Shown here: one piece after another, positions 46,960 through 58,020 of the stretch
How the letters are laid out: every line of letters begins with the position of its first letter
Position numbering within the stretch: position 1 is the stretch's first letter
NCBI RefSeq assembly: GCF_958295425.1
Contig: NC_081147.1
Span: forward strand, 4,299,290-4,363,289
Length of the DNA stretch: 64,000 bases
Source of the DNA: Solea solea
Lineage: Eukaryota; Chordata; Actinopteri; Pleuronectiformes; Soleidae
Direction of reading: 5' to 3'
The notes under the pieces: generated by a model
Databases searched by the model: none
What the model saw: only the letters and a program-made list of their open reading frames with translations
What the model was told of the DNA's origin: nothing
Translations under genes and position numbers: made by a program

Positions 46960-47990
46960 AGATAAAGGACATCATCGGGAACCCATGTGTAGGGAGGCAA
47001 GGACATGGATCCACCCACTTCCAGCAGTGGGGAAAAGCAGACACAAGGCAGAGGAGGGACAGGATCCAAGTCGAGGTCCGACACCTGGAGGAAGGAAGGC
47101 GCAGGTCTAGGGCCCTCGAACTCGGATCACAGGGAGCCTGGACAAAGTGGGACCTGCAGAAGCGGAAGCTCACGTGGCCTGTCCAGACTATAGCCCTTTC
47201 CCATCTCTTTTTTGCTCCGTTCAGTGTATGACAACCTTCCGTCACCAACAAACCTCCACAGATGGGGAATGAGGGAGGACCCATTGTGTAGGCTATGCAA
47301 TGAGAAAGGAACAATGACGCACATACTGGCGGGATGCAAGACAGCTCTCAGCCAGGGAAGATACAGATGGTGCCATGATAAGGTTCTCTGTGCACCGGCT
47401 GACATCTTGGCGTGGGAGAGACAGAAAAAGCTTCAGACCAGTATGAGACCCATCCATACAGTTCATCAGAGAAGGTGAGAAACCATCAGCCCCCAAGAAG
47501 ACCAAAAAGTGCCTCCTCCAAGAAGCGCAATCCTGGGAGATGAGGGTAGACCTGGGAAGGAGTCTAATCTTCCCCCAGGTTGTGCAAACAACGCTGGTCT
47601 GACGAGGCAAGGAAGATCATCCGGATTGAACTGACGGTCCCTGGGGAAGATGGATGCGACGAGGCCGATGAGAGGAAAGCCTCCAAGTATCAGAACCACG
47701 TTGCACAGTGCAGGGCCAAAGGGCGGCAGACTTGGCTATTCCCAGTCGAGATCAGATGTAGGGGTTTCCGGGCCCAATCTGTGTGGAAGACACTCACAGG
47801 AATAGCAGGAAGGGAGAGGAAGGCAGCTGTCCATAGGTTGGGGGAGGCAGTAGAACGAGTGCCTTGCTGGCTTTGGAATAGGAGTGAGGAGTTGAGCTGG
47901 GGGCCAGGAGGAGATGGGCAGTGACTGGCCACCACTGACGACCTTCCAACTGGAGGGCGTTGTGGTTCAGGGTCGAAACGCAGACATGAC
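46960..47990 (+). pseudogene. R2/RLE-type LINE C-terminal region with restriction-like endonuclease
   Basis: Three frames carry consecutive parts of one protein. First: RHLEEGRRRSRALELGSQGA, WTKWD...KLTWP (about 46980-47180). Second: SVYDNLPSPTNLHRWGMRED and a C-x2-C..H-x4-C knuckle, CRLCNEKGTMTHILAGC, then GRYRWCHDKVL (about 47215-47400). Third: EARKIIRIELTVPGEDGCDE, ADERKASKYQ, FPVEIRCRGF and a stop near 47924. The last part is the restriction-like endonuclease, in which the E of IELTVP (about 47623-47641) belongs to the PD-(D/E)xK core that nicks the target. By comparison with remembered family members the preceding R-P-D segment is missing at about 47590-47595, removing a catalytic aspartate. 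The copy is dead, and the RT is not present upstream. Confidence 0.75.
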
Positions 47991-50553
47991 TGAGGTAGAC
48001 TGCATCATTGTAGATGTACTTAATAGATTTTGAGGCATTTCTCCACTTAAAACCAAATCTGTCCAGACAGATAGTTCTTGCATGAGACCCATTGTGTTTG
48101 CTTAAGTAATATGTAAAAGGATAATGAGTTCTTTACTTAAAAGTAGCTTTTTATATCATAGCAGCACAATGCATTTTTCAGAACATTCGCTGGTGTCTTT
48201 GTCAATTTTTCTTCTGTCACAGACTGAATATCATTTACCTCTTTGAGTAAATGTGACACTTGAAGACACTCAGTCCTTTCACTGTTGTCATCCTCTTTAA
48301 GAAATCCATTTTAATAACCACAGAGAGTATAACAATTCACAACAAAGGCTTGGGTTTCCCTGCTGTGCTTTTCTTCATACATTTCCCCTAAAAGGACAAA
48401 AACTGTGAAAATTAAAAGGAACATGTTGACAAAGGCAGCCTGTGAGGCCTGTAAACTGTTTGTGTTGTGATGCATGAGTATGCTTTTTGATCTCAGTGTG
48501 AAAACGCCCCTAGGAGGAGTTGTAAAATGGAAGTCAAATTAAAAATGGAGTCACTTGCTTGCACTCAGACCTGTGGACACAAGTTATATTGTAGAATTCA
48601 ACAGACATTAAAGGCATTTTAACACCAGATGCTTTTTTTCATGAGTTAATATTTTTGTACCTGTATCTAGTCAACTTGAGCTTTCAAATCAGTGATGACA
48701 TTTTACTGAGTGATTTTCTGGCTTTTATGTTTTCAGTCTGACTTTTTTGACAAGTGAACATCTAACCAATTAGAATGTGTGTTGTTGACGATGTGTCTAA
48801 AAATATCCAAAACAGCAAACATTGCTCGTCATTGCTTAACACAGTGAATAAATGAGAAATATGAATAGAAAACCAAGTCAAAATCTCTGTGAAACTAGTG
48901 AGGAAACAGATCATCAGGATTAAAATTGTAAACTAGATTTCAGGTCAATCCAATTAACGGAATAAAGACACCAAATGAACACAGTTGAGCTTACTTTAGT
49001 ACACATACCTGTGTGACATGATGCAAAATCAAAATCACAGCATTGACTGTGTGTCATACTTCTGAATACCTGAACTATCCATTTAAACGAGCCCTTACAT
49101 TAACAAAGGTTTTGTGTGTAACTTATTTATTAACAGATGATTCCCTATGTTGCAGCAGTGCTGTCGTCACAAGTCCTGGTTACATGACTACTTCAGTATA
49201 ATTTGAATAACCAAAACTTCGTCCTCTTCTGGCTTTAAATAGAGAAAGAAAGCGAGAGATGAATGAATGAGGAAGAGGAACGGGAGAGAAGAAAAAGTGG
49301 CCTTGGGATCCACTCTCACTCATTATTGCACAAAAAAGAAGGTGGGGAGGGAAAATAAAAAGAAAAGGAGTGAGCGGAGAAAGTGAGCCAAGGACACATG
49401 AAGAAAAGGATAGAGCAGTGAAGAAATGACGGAAAGCTCTAACAAATGGTGGGTAGAGGGCAAAACAAGGGGAGGAGCAGACAGATGGGTGGGTTCAAAC
49501 AGGAAATATTTCCCAGTGAATATGCATGAATTAAAGGATGTAAAAGTTCGCATGTGAGAGACAGAGAGTGGGGGAGTGGTAATTTAGCAACAAAATGATG
49601 AATGAGAGTGAGAATGAGAATGTGATGATACAGAAGGAACGGAAATCGAGGAAACACCAATTCATGTCATATGGTTTTGACGTCTGCAGGTTAGCAAAAG
49701 AGAAAAAAGGTAGGAAGAAAAATCTGTTGCTAGTGAAAAAGGAAAAGTACTTGTCTATGTTTAAAAAAAATCTACCACAGAATTTCTTTTCAAATCGTCC
49801 AAGGTTAAAAAGGCTGTTTCGTGACGAGTGAAACAGCTATCAAAACACTTTCTTTTTTTTTTGTCTCTTTTCAATGTTTGAAAGTGGACTCAGCTATAAA
49901 AATCCTACTAAAACATGAGGCAAACAAATGTAAAAAGTGAGAGACAAAAGAACGAGAAGGAGCCTGTTTTTGTGTAAGGAATAATAACCTTCCCTTACAG
50001 TTCAGGGACAGGGACCAATGCGTATAGTATTATTTTCATTCCGCTTGATGACTTTCTTTCATGACGGTCTACAACAGTACAACATAAACGTCCATACAAT
50101 GATTTTCCTTTTCAGCAGTGTGAAAAACATTTATCGACAGTTAGATGGCTACAATTTTAAATGTCCACTCCAAGAGACATACAGAATTGGGGGGGGGCAA
50201 TTAATTAAAAAAAAAAATTAGGTTCAGAAGGTGTGAAAAATGAAGGCCAGACAAGCATGAACATCACTGAATCAACAAGGCCAGTTGACGAATCTTAGTC
50301 ATCTAATGGTTATGCTTCCTAATGCTGCTGTAAATAATATATTCAATGGATATTTCTTGGCCCACTCCTCCAATCCCCCAGTAATCACTCCCAATAATTC
50401 ATCTGTGAATTCCTGTGGAATATATTGTTGGAAAACCATTTCAAGGGCATCAAATAGCTATTTTCCAATAAACAATTAGCTTAAGACAGGACATATGGAG
50501 TATGAAACAATTACAATTAATTTCATAATTATATATAATAATTACTGATTAAT
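47991..50553. other. No gene; purine-rich block 49230-49640
   Basis: The plus strand at about 49230-49640 is rich in G and A (AGAGAAAGAAAGCGAGAG and similar), giving serine/leucine-rich minus frames that are artefacts. Elsewhere there is nothing I recognise in 2.5 kb. Confidence 0.45.
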
Positions 50554-50920
50554 TGCTACCCGGGCTGCAACCCGGCTGGAACAAGGGCCTTTCTGCAAGG
50601 AGTTTGCATGTTCTCCCTATGTGTGCATGGGTTTTCTCTGGGTTCTCTGGGAAAAAGGTACCTTGATTTGAAACCAGAACATTGGATCCTTCTAGCAGAA
50701 CTTTTAAAAGCCCTCAAGCCTTTTGAATGTGCCACTGTGTTCATGAGTGCAGAGAAATACACAACGATATCTGCAATACCTCAACTTGTGAACGGGCTAT
50801 TGAAGTCCACCCAGAGTGCTGCCTTCAAGTCGGGCTGAGATTGGCAGCAGCATCTCACAACCTCATGCTCATGGGGTGCTGTTGTGGAGGATAAAGCAGT
50901 AGATGGTGAGTGCGTGAGTG
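50554..50920 (+). repeat. Dispersed teleost repeat A interrupted by hAT sequence
   Basis: 5' part: GAGTTTGCATGTTCTCCC and GGGTTTTCTCTGGGTTCTCT (about 50598-50655). 3' part: GCATCTCACAACCTCATG and GGATAAAGCAGTAGATGG (about 50850-50907). The middle blocks normally found in repeat A are replaced by a transposase-coding piece at 50669-50832. Confidence 0.65.
50669..50832 (+). pseudogene. hAT-type transposase fragment
   Basis: The open frame reads LKPEHWILLAELLKALKPFE, ATVFMSAEKYTTISAIPQLV and NGLLKSTQ. The W..L..L...LKPFE.AT...SAEK..T.S...P...GL pattern is the conserved middle of hAT/ZBED-type transposases, within the RNase-H-like fold that carries the catalytic acids. About 55 residues of a protein of several hundred remain, with no BED finger, no dimerisation domain and no terminal repeats. 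Repeat A lies directly on both sides. The frame has no stop, but host domestication is unlikely for so short a piece. Confidence 0.7.
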
Positions 50921-52027
50921 AGTGATTAATTGTTACACAACAAATCTGTATTTAAAGAAGACCAAAGTCATTTTTCAACTATTCAAATCTCTTAAGATTT
51001 CATCCATCAATTAATGGTTGCAAAAAATCCACAAGAGCTCATTTTGAAGAGCAAAAGAAAATGAAACCCAAAGGGTCACATGTATATTTCTAATAAAGGT
51101 CAACGAAAGGAGGACTGAAGAAAACTGGAACATAAGTGAAAAGGAGAAGCTGTCAGTGTGACAGAATGAAAGAAATCACCAAAGAGGTGAAAAAACTGAA
51201 GAGGTTTCCCCTTCTGTTTCTGCTGTAGGAGCTCACCTCGCTTGTGACATTACCACATGGTTTGGATGTGCAATTACTCCATTGCTGACATATCTGGCAC
51301 ACAGGTTGAGCTGAGTGTCACGCTGCAGTGTGAGTTGGTGTGTATATACACAGCATATTGATTGTGTTTTGTATGTATGGGTATCCAAACAGAGGCTGAG
51401 AAGCTTGTTGTAATGGACTATGATGCACAATGGGTGAGACAGAGACAGTCAACCCAAAGGGACAGTATTCCTAACAATGCAATGTGGCCACAAAGGACTA
51501 GACATGATAGCTCCACAGTTCCCAACTGTATAGAGCCTGATTAGATGATGTCATGCAACCAAGGTAAATGACCTCTGGCAGTCAACGACAATGTTCACCT
51601 CTCCAGACGTATATACTAGACAACACATAAATCAGGCAAATGTGAAGAAGGTGGATAGATGTGCCAAAACACTTGGAGACAGGCTAACAGGAGAACATCT
51701 TACCAAATCCCCACAGGTCCAAAGAGACAGTGGAGGCACACATGCTCACAGTGAGCAGAAGAAGACGCAGCGATGGGAACCCACAAGCAACAGATATTGT
51801 GGTTAGCACTTGATTAGTCATGGTCACAGAGATTTGCCAAGACCTAGTCTGCACAGCAACGTTAACACAGCAGTTATTTATATTACATTGCTAAAACTAA
51901 CATTATGCTATGTTATGCTAACGTGTCACTTCACCTTGCAGAGACAACATCATGTTTTGCCAGTAAACTCTAGAGTGTCTAGTCACAAAGACAGTTTGCG
52001 TCCATCTGTTTCCCTTCAGGCTCTTGT
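50921..52027. other. No recognised feature
   Basis: Unassigned; small frames only. Confidence 0.4.
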
Positions 52028-52262
52028 AAACTTTCAGTAAGTCTCTGGAGTAAGATGAAGGAAAGTTAATCAGGAGGTTGGAGAAGTTAGGATAATGCAG
52101 GTCTGGTATAACTGCATCTCCAGATCCAACACTATCTTTAGGCAGTTGAATATTTGTCAATATATTCATATTGCATCCATTTGCATCCATCCAGGTACAT
52201 TCAGTTTTCAGTAACTCTCTGGAATAAGAAGTTAATCTGAAGATGTGACTGCAGGTCTAGAA
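52028..52262 (+). repeat. Two-copy local duplication, about 178 bp apart
   Basis: TTTCAGTAAGTCTCTGGAGT then AAGTTAATCAGGAGG and GCAGGTCTGG at 52032-52110 recurs as TTTCAGTAACTCTCTGGAAT, AAGTTAATCTGAAG and GCAGGTCTAG at 52207-52260. The second copy is shorter. This suggests an old tandem duplication. Confidence 0.55.
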
Positions 52263-53884
52263 AAATATCCTCTACAATTATTTCCATACTTAATCATAAG
52301 GATCAGATATATTCTCTCTGTCAAATGTTGTGATATTTTAGATGATCTTTGATATATCAGAGGATTTAAAGTGCGCATTGAACTCTGACAGGTTGAATTA
52401 AGCACCCACCCCATTCACGTTAACTGCATCTGTGGCTGCCATTGTAGCACTGTGCGCAAATGAAGTCACATGACACTTGGCGCTCTATACACCAATTAGC
52501 CACAACTTTACAACCAGTGACAAAAACAGTCACATTTTTACTTTTATGGAAAAACTAATCTCATCTTCTTTCATTTTTAATCATATCCTGATCAAAGTGA
52601 GCCCAATTTGCATCTGACTGAGTTGTGCCTAATTGCTGCATGTTAGTTGTTCCACCCCTTGAGGTTCAACTCAACCAATTAGGTTCTTTCATCATCCAGA
52701 CGAACACTGCCTCTAAGAAATATGTGCTTTTGTAAACACCACAGTCTGCTTCTTGCTGCTGCATATGTTTCTGGGTGTAAGATCTCTTCAGGATCCCTCC
52801 CTCACTGCCCTCTCCTCTCTCTTTCACTCTCTGTATTCCTCTCTATGCTTCACAGTGTATATTTAACACAGACGGATAGGCAGCTTGCTGGAGGACAAAC
52901 ACACAGAGTCAGAGGTAGATACAGCCCTTAGAGAAGTAGATGATGCAGTAGAGCAGATGAAAGAAGGAGAAGGTTGAAGAAGGGAGGAATAAGGAAGTGT
53001 GAGGTAGTGAGGAGAAGATGAGAAAAGGAGACGAGAGAGAGAGAGGGACAGAGAGCATCGAAAATGACTCTTAAACTGCCTCAAATTGCTCATTAGTGTA
53101 GTCAGGAGAAAAAGCAATGCAGGGGCTTGCACCATTAGGGGAAATTGTGACTCTCTCCAGCTCTCTCTCCTTTTCCTTTGCTTTCTGTAACTTCCTTTCA
53201 TAATTTCTTTTCTGCTCCCCTCTCACACTTCTTGGAATCAGACCCATCTATCTTGTTGTGCTCCTTGAGCAGAAAAAGAAAGAAACAACACCGAAAAACA
53301 CACCAGGTCAACATTATTCCACTCACTGTAAATCTAATTACCTCCTCACTGCCATGTGTGTAAAAGCTTTATTGGCATTGGGACATGGTTGTGTTGCCAC
53401 ATATACCTTTTATACACAAACCTTAGTGAGTCCTGAATCATGTTGCTGTGATTCTCTAAGTGGTAAATACTGCATTGAGTTTTCAGGGTTTAGACAGAGT
53501 ACATATAGTACATGCAGGATGTAGCAGAGCACAGCAAATGCAACACTCTGTTGAATGGTTTGAGAGGTTAGTGCACACATGCTGTATATGTGGTTTGCAG
53601 AACTGTAAAATGCCAACATATGAAGCAGGAGACTGTGCTGGGAACATTATACCTAAAATCAAAGTGCTGACACATATGCACAATGCTTAGATTTTCAGAA
53701 TACTTTTTGGGCCACCAGGTGTGGATCCATATGGCAACACTGGAAATAGTTGCACTGAAGATACAGAGACAAGTCCAGAATCACAGGTAAGTACATACAT
53801 AAGAACTTCAAATAAAAAAAAGGAGCAGTGGAAGTATCAAGCAGCTGAGATAGTTGAACATAAGTGGAACACATCAGTCAGTAC
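52263..53884. other. No gene called
   Basis: Contains a GA-rich run (53028-53054) and frames without domains (52863-53201 minus, 53258-53524 plus). Confidence 0.45.
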
Positions 53885-53989
53885 GTTTACATGCACATTT
53901 TACTAAGTTAGACTAAGTCAAGCAATCAGACAACTTGCGAGTTGGAGTATACATGCGGAGGAGAAAACCTATTGATTGGCCGTGTACAT
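53885..53989 (+). mobile_element. MITE fragment with GTTTACATGCACAT end
   Basis: CAGTACGTTTACATGCACAT at 53879-53898 looks like a MITE terminus. A reversed partner motif, GTATACATGCGGAG, lies at about 53947-53960. It stops where the Gypsy remnant begins. Confidence 0.4.
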
Positions 53990-55375
53990 TTGACTCTCTA
54001 CGTATGAGTTGTATATGTGGGTGTGGGAGTGCGCTGACAGTCTGGCAAATGATGGTTCCTGGTGGCCGTGTGCAGAAGGGCTGCTCGGCCTCCCTCCAGA
54101 CCTGACGACAGTGGCGAAGATGTCTCTAACAGAAGGGACTGCCAATTCCTCCTCCTGCGAAGGGAATAAGGGGAATTGGAAGCCCAGGCAAACCATGATT
54201 GGAGTCATAACTGTTGCTGAGAAATAGGAGGGAGGTGTGGGCATATTCAGCCCAAGCCAACGGAGCGCTAGGTCCTCATTGGCCTGCTCTTTCTCGCCAC
54301 TGGAGGGAGCAGGCAGAGACGAAGGCTCTTGTATTGGCTGCTCCAGGGACGACAGGTTAGTTTGGACGCAAGTCCCCATTGTAAAACCTGTGATCTAACC
54401 TGGTCAGGCAGGTCATTACCTAGGTCAGGTTGATCCTGCTGAGCATGTTTGACCAGGGTCTCAATTGGCCAGGAAGCGACCCCCAGGATGAGAGAAGGAG
54501 GGAGGATGGGTTCAGGGTCCGATTCCGGACAGGGTACGTGGTTTACTGTTGCATGAGCTGGTACGGTGAGGGTGAAATTAAACTGACCCAGGAAGAGGGC
54601 TCAACTGCCCTGACATGGGTTGAGGTGCTTGGCGAATTGAAGGTACTCAAAGTTTTTATGGTCAATCCACACAATGAAAGATTGGGAGGACCCCTCCAAC
54701 CAGTGCCTCCACTCCTGTAGTGCTGAAACCACTGCTAAGAGTTCTCCATTTTCTACATCATAGTTCTTCTCAGCAGGAGAGCGTTGTCTGGAGAAGAAAG
54801 CGCAAGGGTGGAGCTTCTGGTCAGAGGACATGCGCTGTGATAGGACAGCCCCATGGCCAGCAGTAGTTTCAGCTGGTAAAAAGCTGTATCAGCAGACAGG
54901 GACCAGGAGAACAGGATGCAGGATTAGGTGATTTGAGTCAACGGAGCCACCACTTTGCTGTAATCCCTAATGAAACAGTTGACAAAACCAAGGAACCATT
55001 GCAGCTGCTTGCGGGTGGTGGGTGTGGGCCAACCCACTGCTTGGACCTTGGCTGGGTCTGCTCAAATTTGTCCTTTTTCAATAATGAAACCCAAGAAACT
55101 GACTGAGAGAATGTGGACTTGCATTTCTCTACTTCCACTACTACTACTACAAATTGTCTGTTTTCTAATAATCATTGAAGCACTGACATGGACCTTGTGT
55201 TCATCTAAGTTATGGCATAAAATGAGGATGTTATGAACTTGTTGAGCATATCCCGTGAAACATCACTGGGGCCTTAAAAGGTTATTACCAAGTAGAGGCA
55301 TTACTAAGCCTAGAGGTGTTTTAAACATGGTTATTCTTAGGTTGAGCTTGGAGAAAATATCCGCAGGCGGAGACA
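53990..55375 (-). pseudogene. Ty3/Gypsy pol remnant (RT, RNase H, integrase)
   Basis: Minus-strand pol pieces in the correct order. RT palm: DIFSKLNLR and FKTPLGL (about 55290-55375). RT thumb side: RDMLNKF, then CHNLDEHKVHV, SVSWV/FLGFI and [15 protein letters not shown] (about 54990-55260). RNase [34 protein letters not shown] and [14 protein letters not shown] (54630-54831). Linker and integrase: DQVRSQVLQWG, then QANEDLALR and LGFQFPLFPSQEEELAVPSV near 54130. Blocks between these are missing: the RT YxDD box is lost at the junction near 55240, and most of the integrase core, including its catalytic region, is gone. Frameshifts are frequent. No gag or adjoining LTR is visible. The RNase H piece alone stays open for 76 codons. 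Confidence 0.85.
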
Positions 55376-55439
55376 AGGCGGGGCGTGGCAGTATATCTTA
55401 GAAAGCGTATTTACAAAATGAAAAACATGTTTTCCAAAT

Positions 55440-55670
55440 GCTAATTTAGTTTAAACTTGAACAAAGTGTTTTGCACTTTGCAAATTTGTATTCTAAAATG
55501 TCAATTTGATTTAACTTTTGGAAATTTGTTTTGGGGATTTGAAAAAGTGTTTTGCATGTTGTAAATTTGTTTTGTGAAATTACATTTTTTGTCAAGAATG
55601 CAAATTTGTCTCTGGCCTTGTAAAAGTGTTTCACATCTTCAAATATTGTTTTGCGCTTCCTGAACATCGT
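55440..55670 (+). repeat. Degenerate minisatellite, about 40-bp period
   Basis: AAATTTGT cores recur at 55482, 55522, 55563 and 55602. Each is associated with TTTTGNN and AAAAGTGTTTTGCA-like blocks. The units are too diverged to give a clean consensus. Confidence 0.6.
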
Positions 55671-55805
55671 AGAAAAGGGAACAACTGAAAAATGCCCCTC
55701 TTACACAAGCCCACTGTGTTACAACCTGGCTCGTTTTGGAGAGCAGTAACATGTGATTGGAATCAGAAATAAGGTGGAATACAACAACTGGACCGGCTTA
55801 GGGTA

Positions 55806-55873
55806 GTCAGGTGTTTAATTAAACAAGGAGTGTGCACTTGCACAAGGAAATATAACAGAAGGAGGCTGCACAG
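55806..55873. repeat. 68-bp direct repeat, copy 1
   Basis: GTCAGGTGTTTAATTAAACA to GGAGGCTGCACAG. Differs from copy 2 (56660-56727) at roughly one position in ten, for example GCACTTGCACAAGG against GCACTTGGACAACA. Confidence 0.85.
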
Positions 55874-56651
55874 TAGTGATGTGACGTTCCGTATCGAGGC
55901 TTCGAAGCGTGTGCCGAGTAGGGGAGGGGGCGTTTCCCCGATGTGCGTATCGAGGCTTGCTTCATTTAGGGGAGGAGCCAAAAATGATGACGTCCGAAGC
56001 CTCGCTGCCCGGCTGTACCACGTGATTGTGGTTCAGATTTTGCCGCAAGGTTTTACAGCTATATAGACCCCTCAGGCTACATTCAAAATGTGGGTTTTTG
56101 AAGGAGAGTTGCGGGTGAGAGTTTGGATAGTTTGGAGATTGTTTGGAGAGTTTAGGGAGAGTGAGGAGAGTAGGATAGGTGATATAGGATGGAGCCAGCG
56201 AGGCTCATCATTGTCTAAGTTACACAAGCATAATCTGTGCCCTTTTCCTAGTTCCACAAGCACTTTCACTGTCCTGATTACGCCCATGCCATTTTCAGAA
56301 AAACATTGCACAACCTGCCATATTATGATATTACCATTTTGGAAAGATTTACACACACAGAATACATTCGAAAAATTTATCAAACACATATGTACAGAAA
56401 TTATTTGGTCATACATTTTTTGTAATTCATAGTCATTTCTAACAGACATAACAGACAATTCATCACACATTATGTGGCTCAGATACAGCTGCCTGTGATT
56501 ATACACTTGGCCAGTAGGTGGTTTTGTGTGCACATGAAGCTTCGAGAAATGAACCCTTTCTCGAACCAATTGGCTCAAGAAATGAACCCTTTCTCGAACC
56601 AACTGGCTCAAGTGGTTCAATGCCTCATGAGGCTTCATCTCACCATCACTA
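55874..56651. mobile_element. Nested hAT-like non-autonomous element
   Basis: 778 bp between TAGTGATGTGACG at the left and CTCACCATCACTA at the right, which are imperfect inverted repeats. Sub-terminal GAGGCTTCGAAGC (left) and GCCTCATGAGGCTTCATC (right) resemble a fish hAT-like family. Near the right end a 33-bp unit is perfectly placed in tandem (56546-56578 and 56579-56611, one mismatch). The 188-residue minus frame 56072-56638 crosses the tandem repeat in frame but shows no transposase motif. Confidence 0.65.
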
Positions 56652-56659
56652 GGGTAAAG

Positions 56660-56727
56660 TCAGGTGTTTAATTAAACAAGGAGTGTGCACTTGGACAACA
56701 AAATATAACAAAAGGAGGCTACACAGG
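56660..56727. repeat. 68-bp direct repeat, copy 2
   Basis: Second copy of the block described at 55806-55873, immediately right of the nested element after GGGTAAA. The left copy is preceded by GGGTA, so the shared segment may extend a few bases further. Confidence 0.85.
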
Positions 56728-57200
56728 TGCTGACAAATAACAAATACACAAAGTGAAGTTGAGTAAATAACCACTATCTAGCTCTTGGCTAAAAAAAAAG
56801 GAACACTAAAAAAAAAAAGGAGATCAGCACCCATAAGCACAAGGGACACACGATTCTTAAACACTGACTGGAACCACTCAGACAGGCAATACTAAAGGGA
56901 CACACGCTCCAAATACTCCTAGCCACACAATGGTATGCAACCAACAGTGAGGTAAACTGATCACTGGTTCACACACAAGCTACTTATACTGCAGCTGGGG
57001 TTGATTGAAGAGTCTTGATTGGTAGACTTGGTCAAATCACAGCCACACCAATCACAAACGCCAGTGAACAGGAAGCAGGAAGTAGACAGCCTCTGCTCCA
57101 GAAGGACCAATCCTCAACAGGGAATCACACAGCTGGATTTGCATGCCTGGTAGAATCACTCATGGAAACAATACAATGAATATAGCGGCAGTAACAACTG

Positions 57201-57924
57201 ATGTAAGAAAATTTGACTTGTAGCCACCATGGTGAATAAATCTTTGAGCTTTATTTTGTTCTCGTTCTCCATCTATAGACAGTGACATTTTGAGGGATAA
57301 ACAGAACCACTCACAGATGCTTTTTTGAATGTTAATGGGTGTTTGTTTATCTACAATGTAATTTTCTGCAGCTTACAGTGCAGACTTCCAACTTCTTTTT
57401 TTGTTGTCCTTTCAAACCTTGACTTATGAGGCCTTAGCAGACCTCTTACCTCATCCTTCTCTCCTGTCCTTCCTATTTCTCTCACTCCAACATATTTCAC
57501 TTAATTTCTTTCTGTCTTTACTTCAAATTGTTTAAATTTTTTCTCCGTCTTCTGAACGTTGACCGATGCGTTTCTACCTCTTCATACAGTCATGCCAAAC
57601 TGAGCTCAGCTTTTGCGTCCACTTCTCTATAGAAATGTATTAGGTATACGTTTTTTGCGGTGCTTCCGAATTATAGGATCTTAGCATAGAAGAAAAGTAA
57701 TCAATAGTTGTGAAAACTGTTTATATTCTCTAATATTCAATCAAAAGAATGCAAAAGCTTTATGTTGTATATTTAATGCAGAACCATAAGTACACTGCAT
57801 GATGTGAGTCCTACGATTCGGTAACATGGTACCGAATAGGTGAATGTGAGCTTTGGCTCATGACATTAGCTCTATCAATGATCGTTGATGGGGATTTGTG
57901 CTACAGTGATCTGTGACTATAGGT
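57201..57924. other. No gene; pyrimidine-rich stretch 57390-57600
   Basis: The plus strand at 57440-57560 is C/T-rich (CCTCATCCTTCTCTCCTGTC). No other feature. Confidence 0.45.
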
Positions 57925-58020
57925 CACACGGTTGTTTAGTGGCTAGCAGGGTTGTCTCACACCAGAAAGTGACTGGTTTGGATCCTTTCTCCACCACAAA
58001 CCTTCTGGACACGCAATGCT
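57925..58020 (+). repeat. Dispersed teleost repeat A, 5' part
   Basis: CACACGGTTGTTTAGTGGCT, GTTGTCTCACACCAG and GGTTTGGATCCTTTCTCC match the 5' block (GGTGG..TAGTGGTTAGCAC..GTCGCCTCACAGCAAG) of repeat A. This block has a tRNA-like look. Truncated after about 95 bp. Confidence 0.6.

Larger units (their letters stand above)
55717..57196 (-). mobile_element. Solo LTR containing a nested hAT-like element
   Basis: Plus-strand ends are TGTTACAACC and GCAGTAACA, so the tips TGTTAC/GTAACA are inverted. Flanks are ACTG (55713-55716 and 57197-57200). In minus orientation there is a TATA-like CAGTATAAGTAGC near 56985. Without the nested element (55874-56651) the LTR is about 700 bp. A ~68-bp block, GTCAGGTGTTTAATTAAACA onward, is present on both sides of the nested element. 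No gag, pol or primer-binding site adjoins it, and the separate pol at 53990-55375 lies outside the target duplication. Confidence 0.75.

Noticed and set aside
47293..47935. Minus-strand frames over the RLE-type LINE (47293-47610, 47466-47699, 47690-47935)
   Set aside because: Shadows of the plus-strand retrotransposon coding sequence.
56072..56638. 188-residue minus-strand open frame inside the nested hAT-like element
   Set aside because: No BED finger or hAT catalytic motif; includes an in-frame 33-bp tandem repeat. Likely chance.
53990..57196. A single intact Gypsy element formed by the pol remnant and the neighbouring LTR
   Set aside because: The LTR has its own target duplication (ACTG) on both sides, so the pol lies outside it and is a separate relic.
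57930..58020. tRNA gene
   Set aside because: The tRNA-like look comes from the 5' block of dispersed repeat A; no complete cloverleaf can be drawn.
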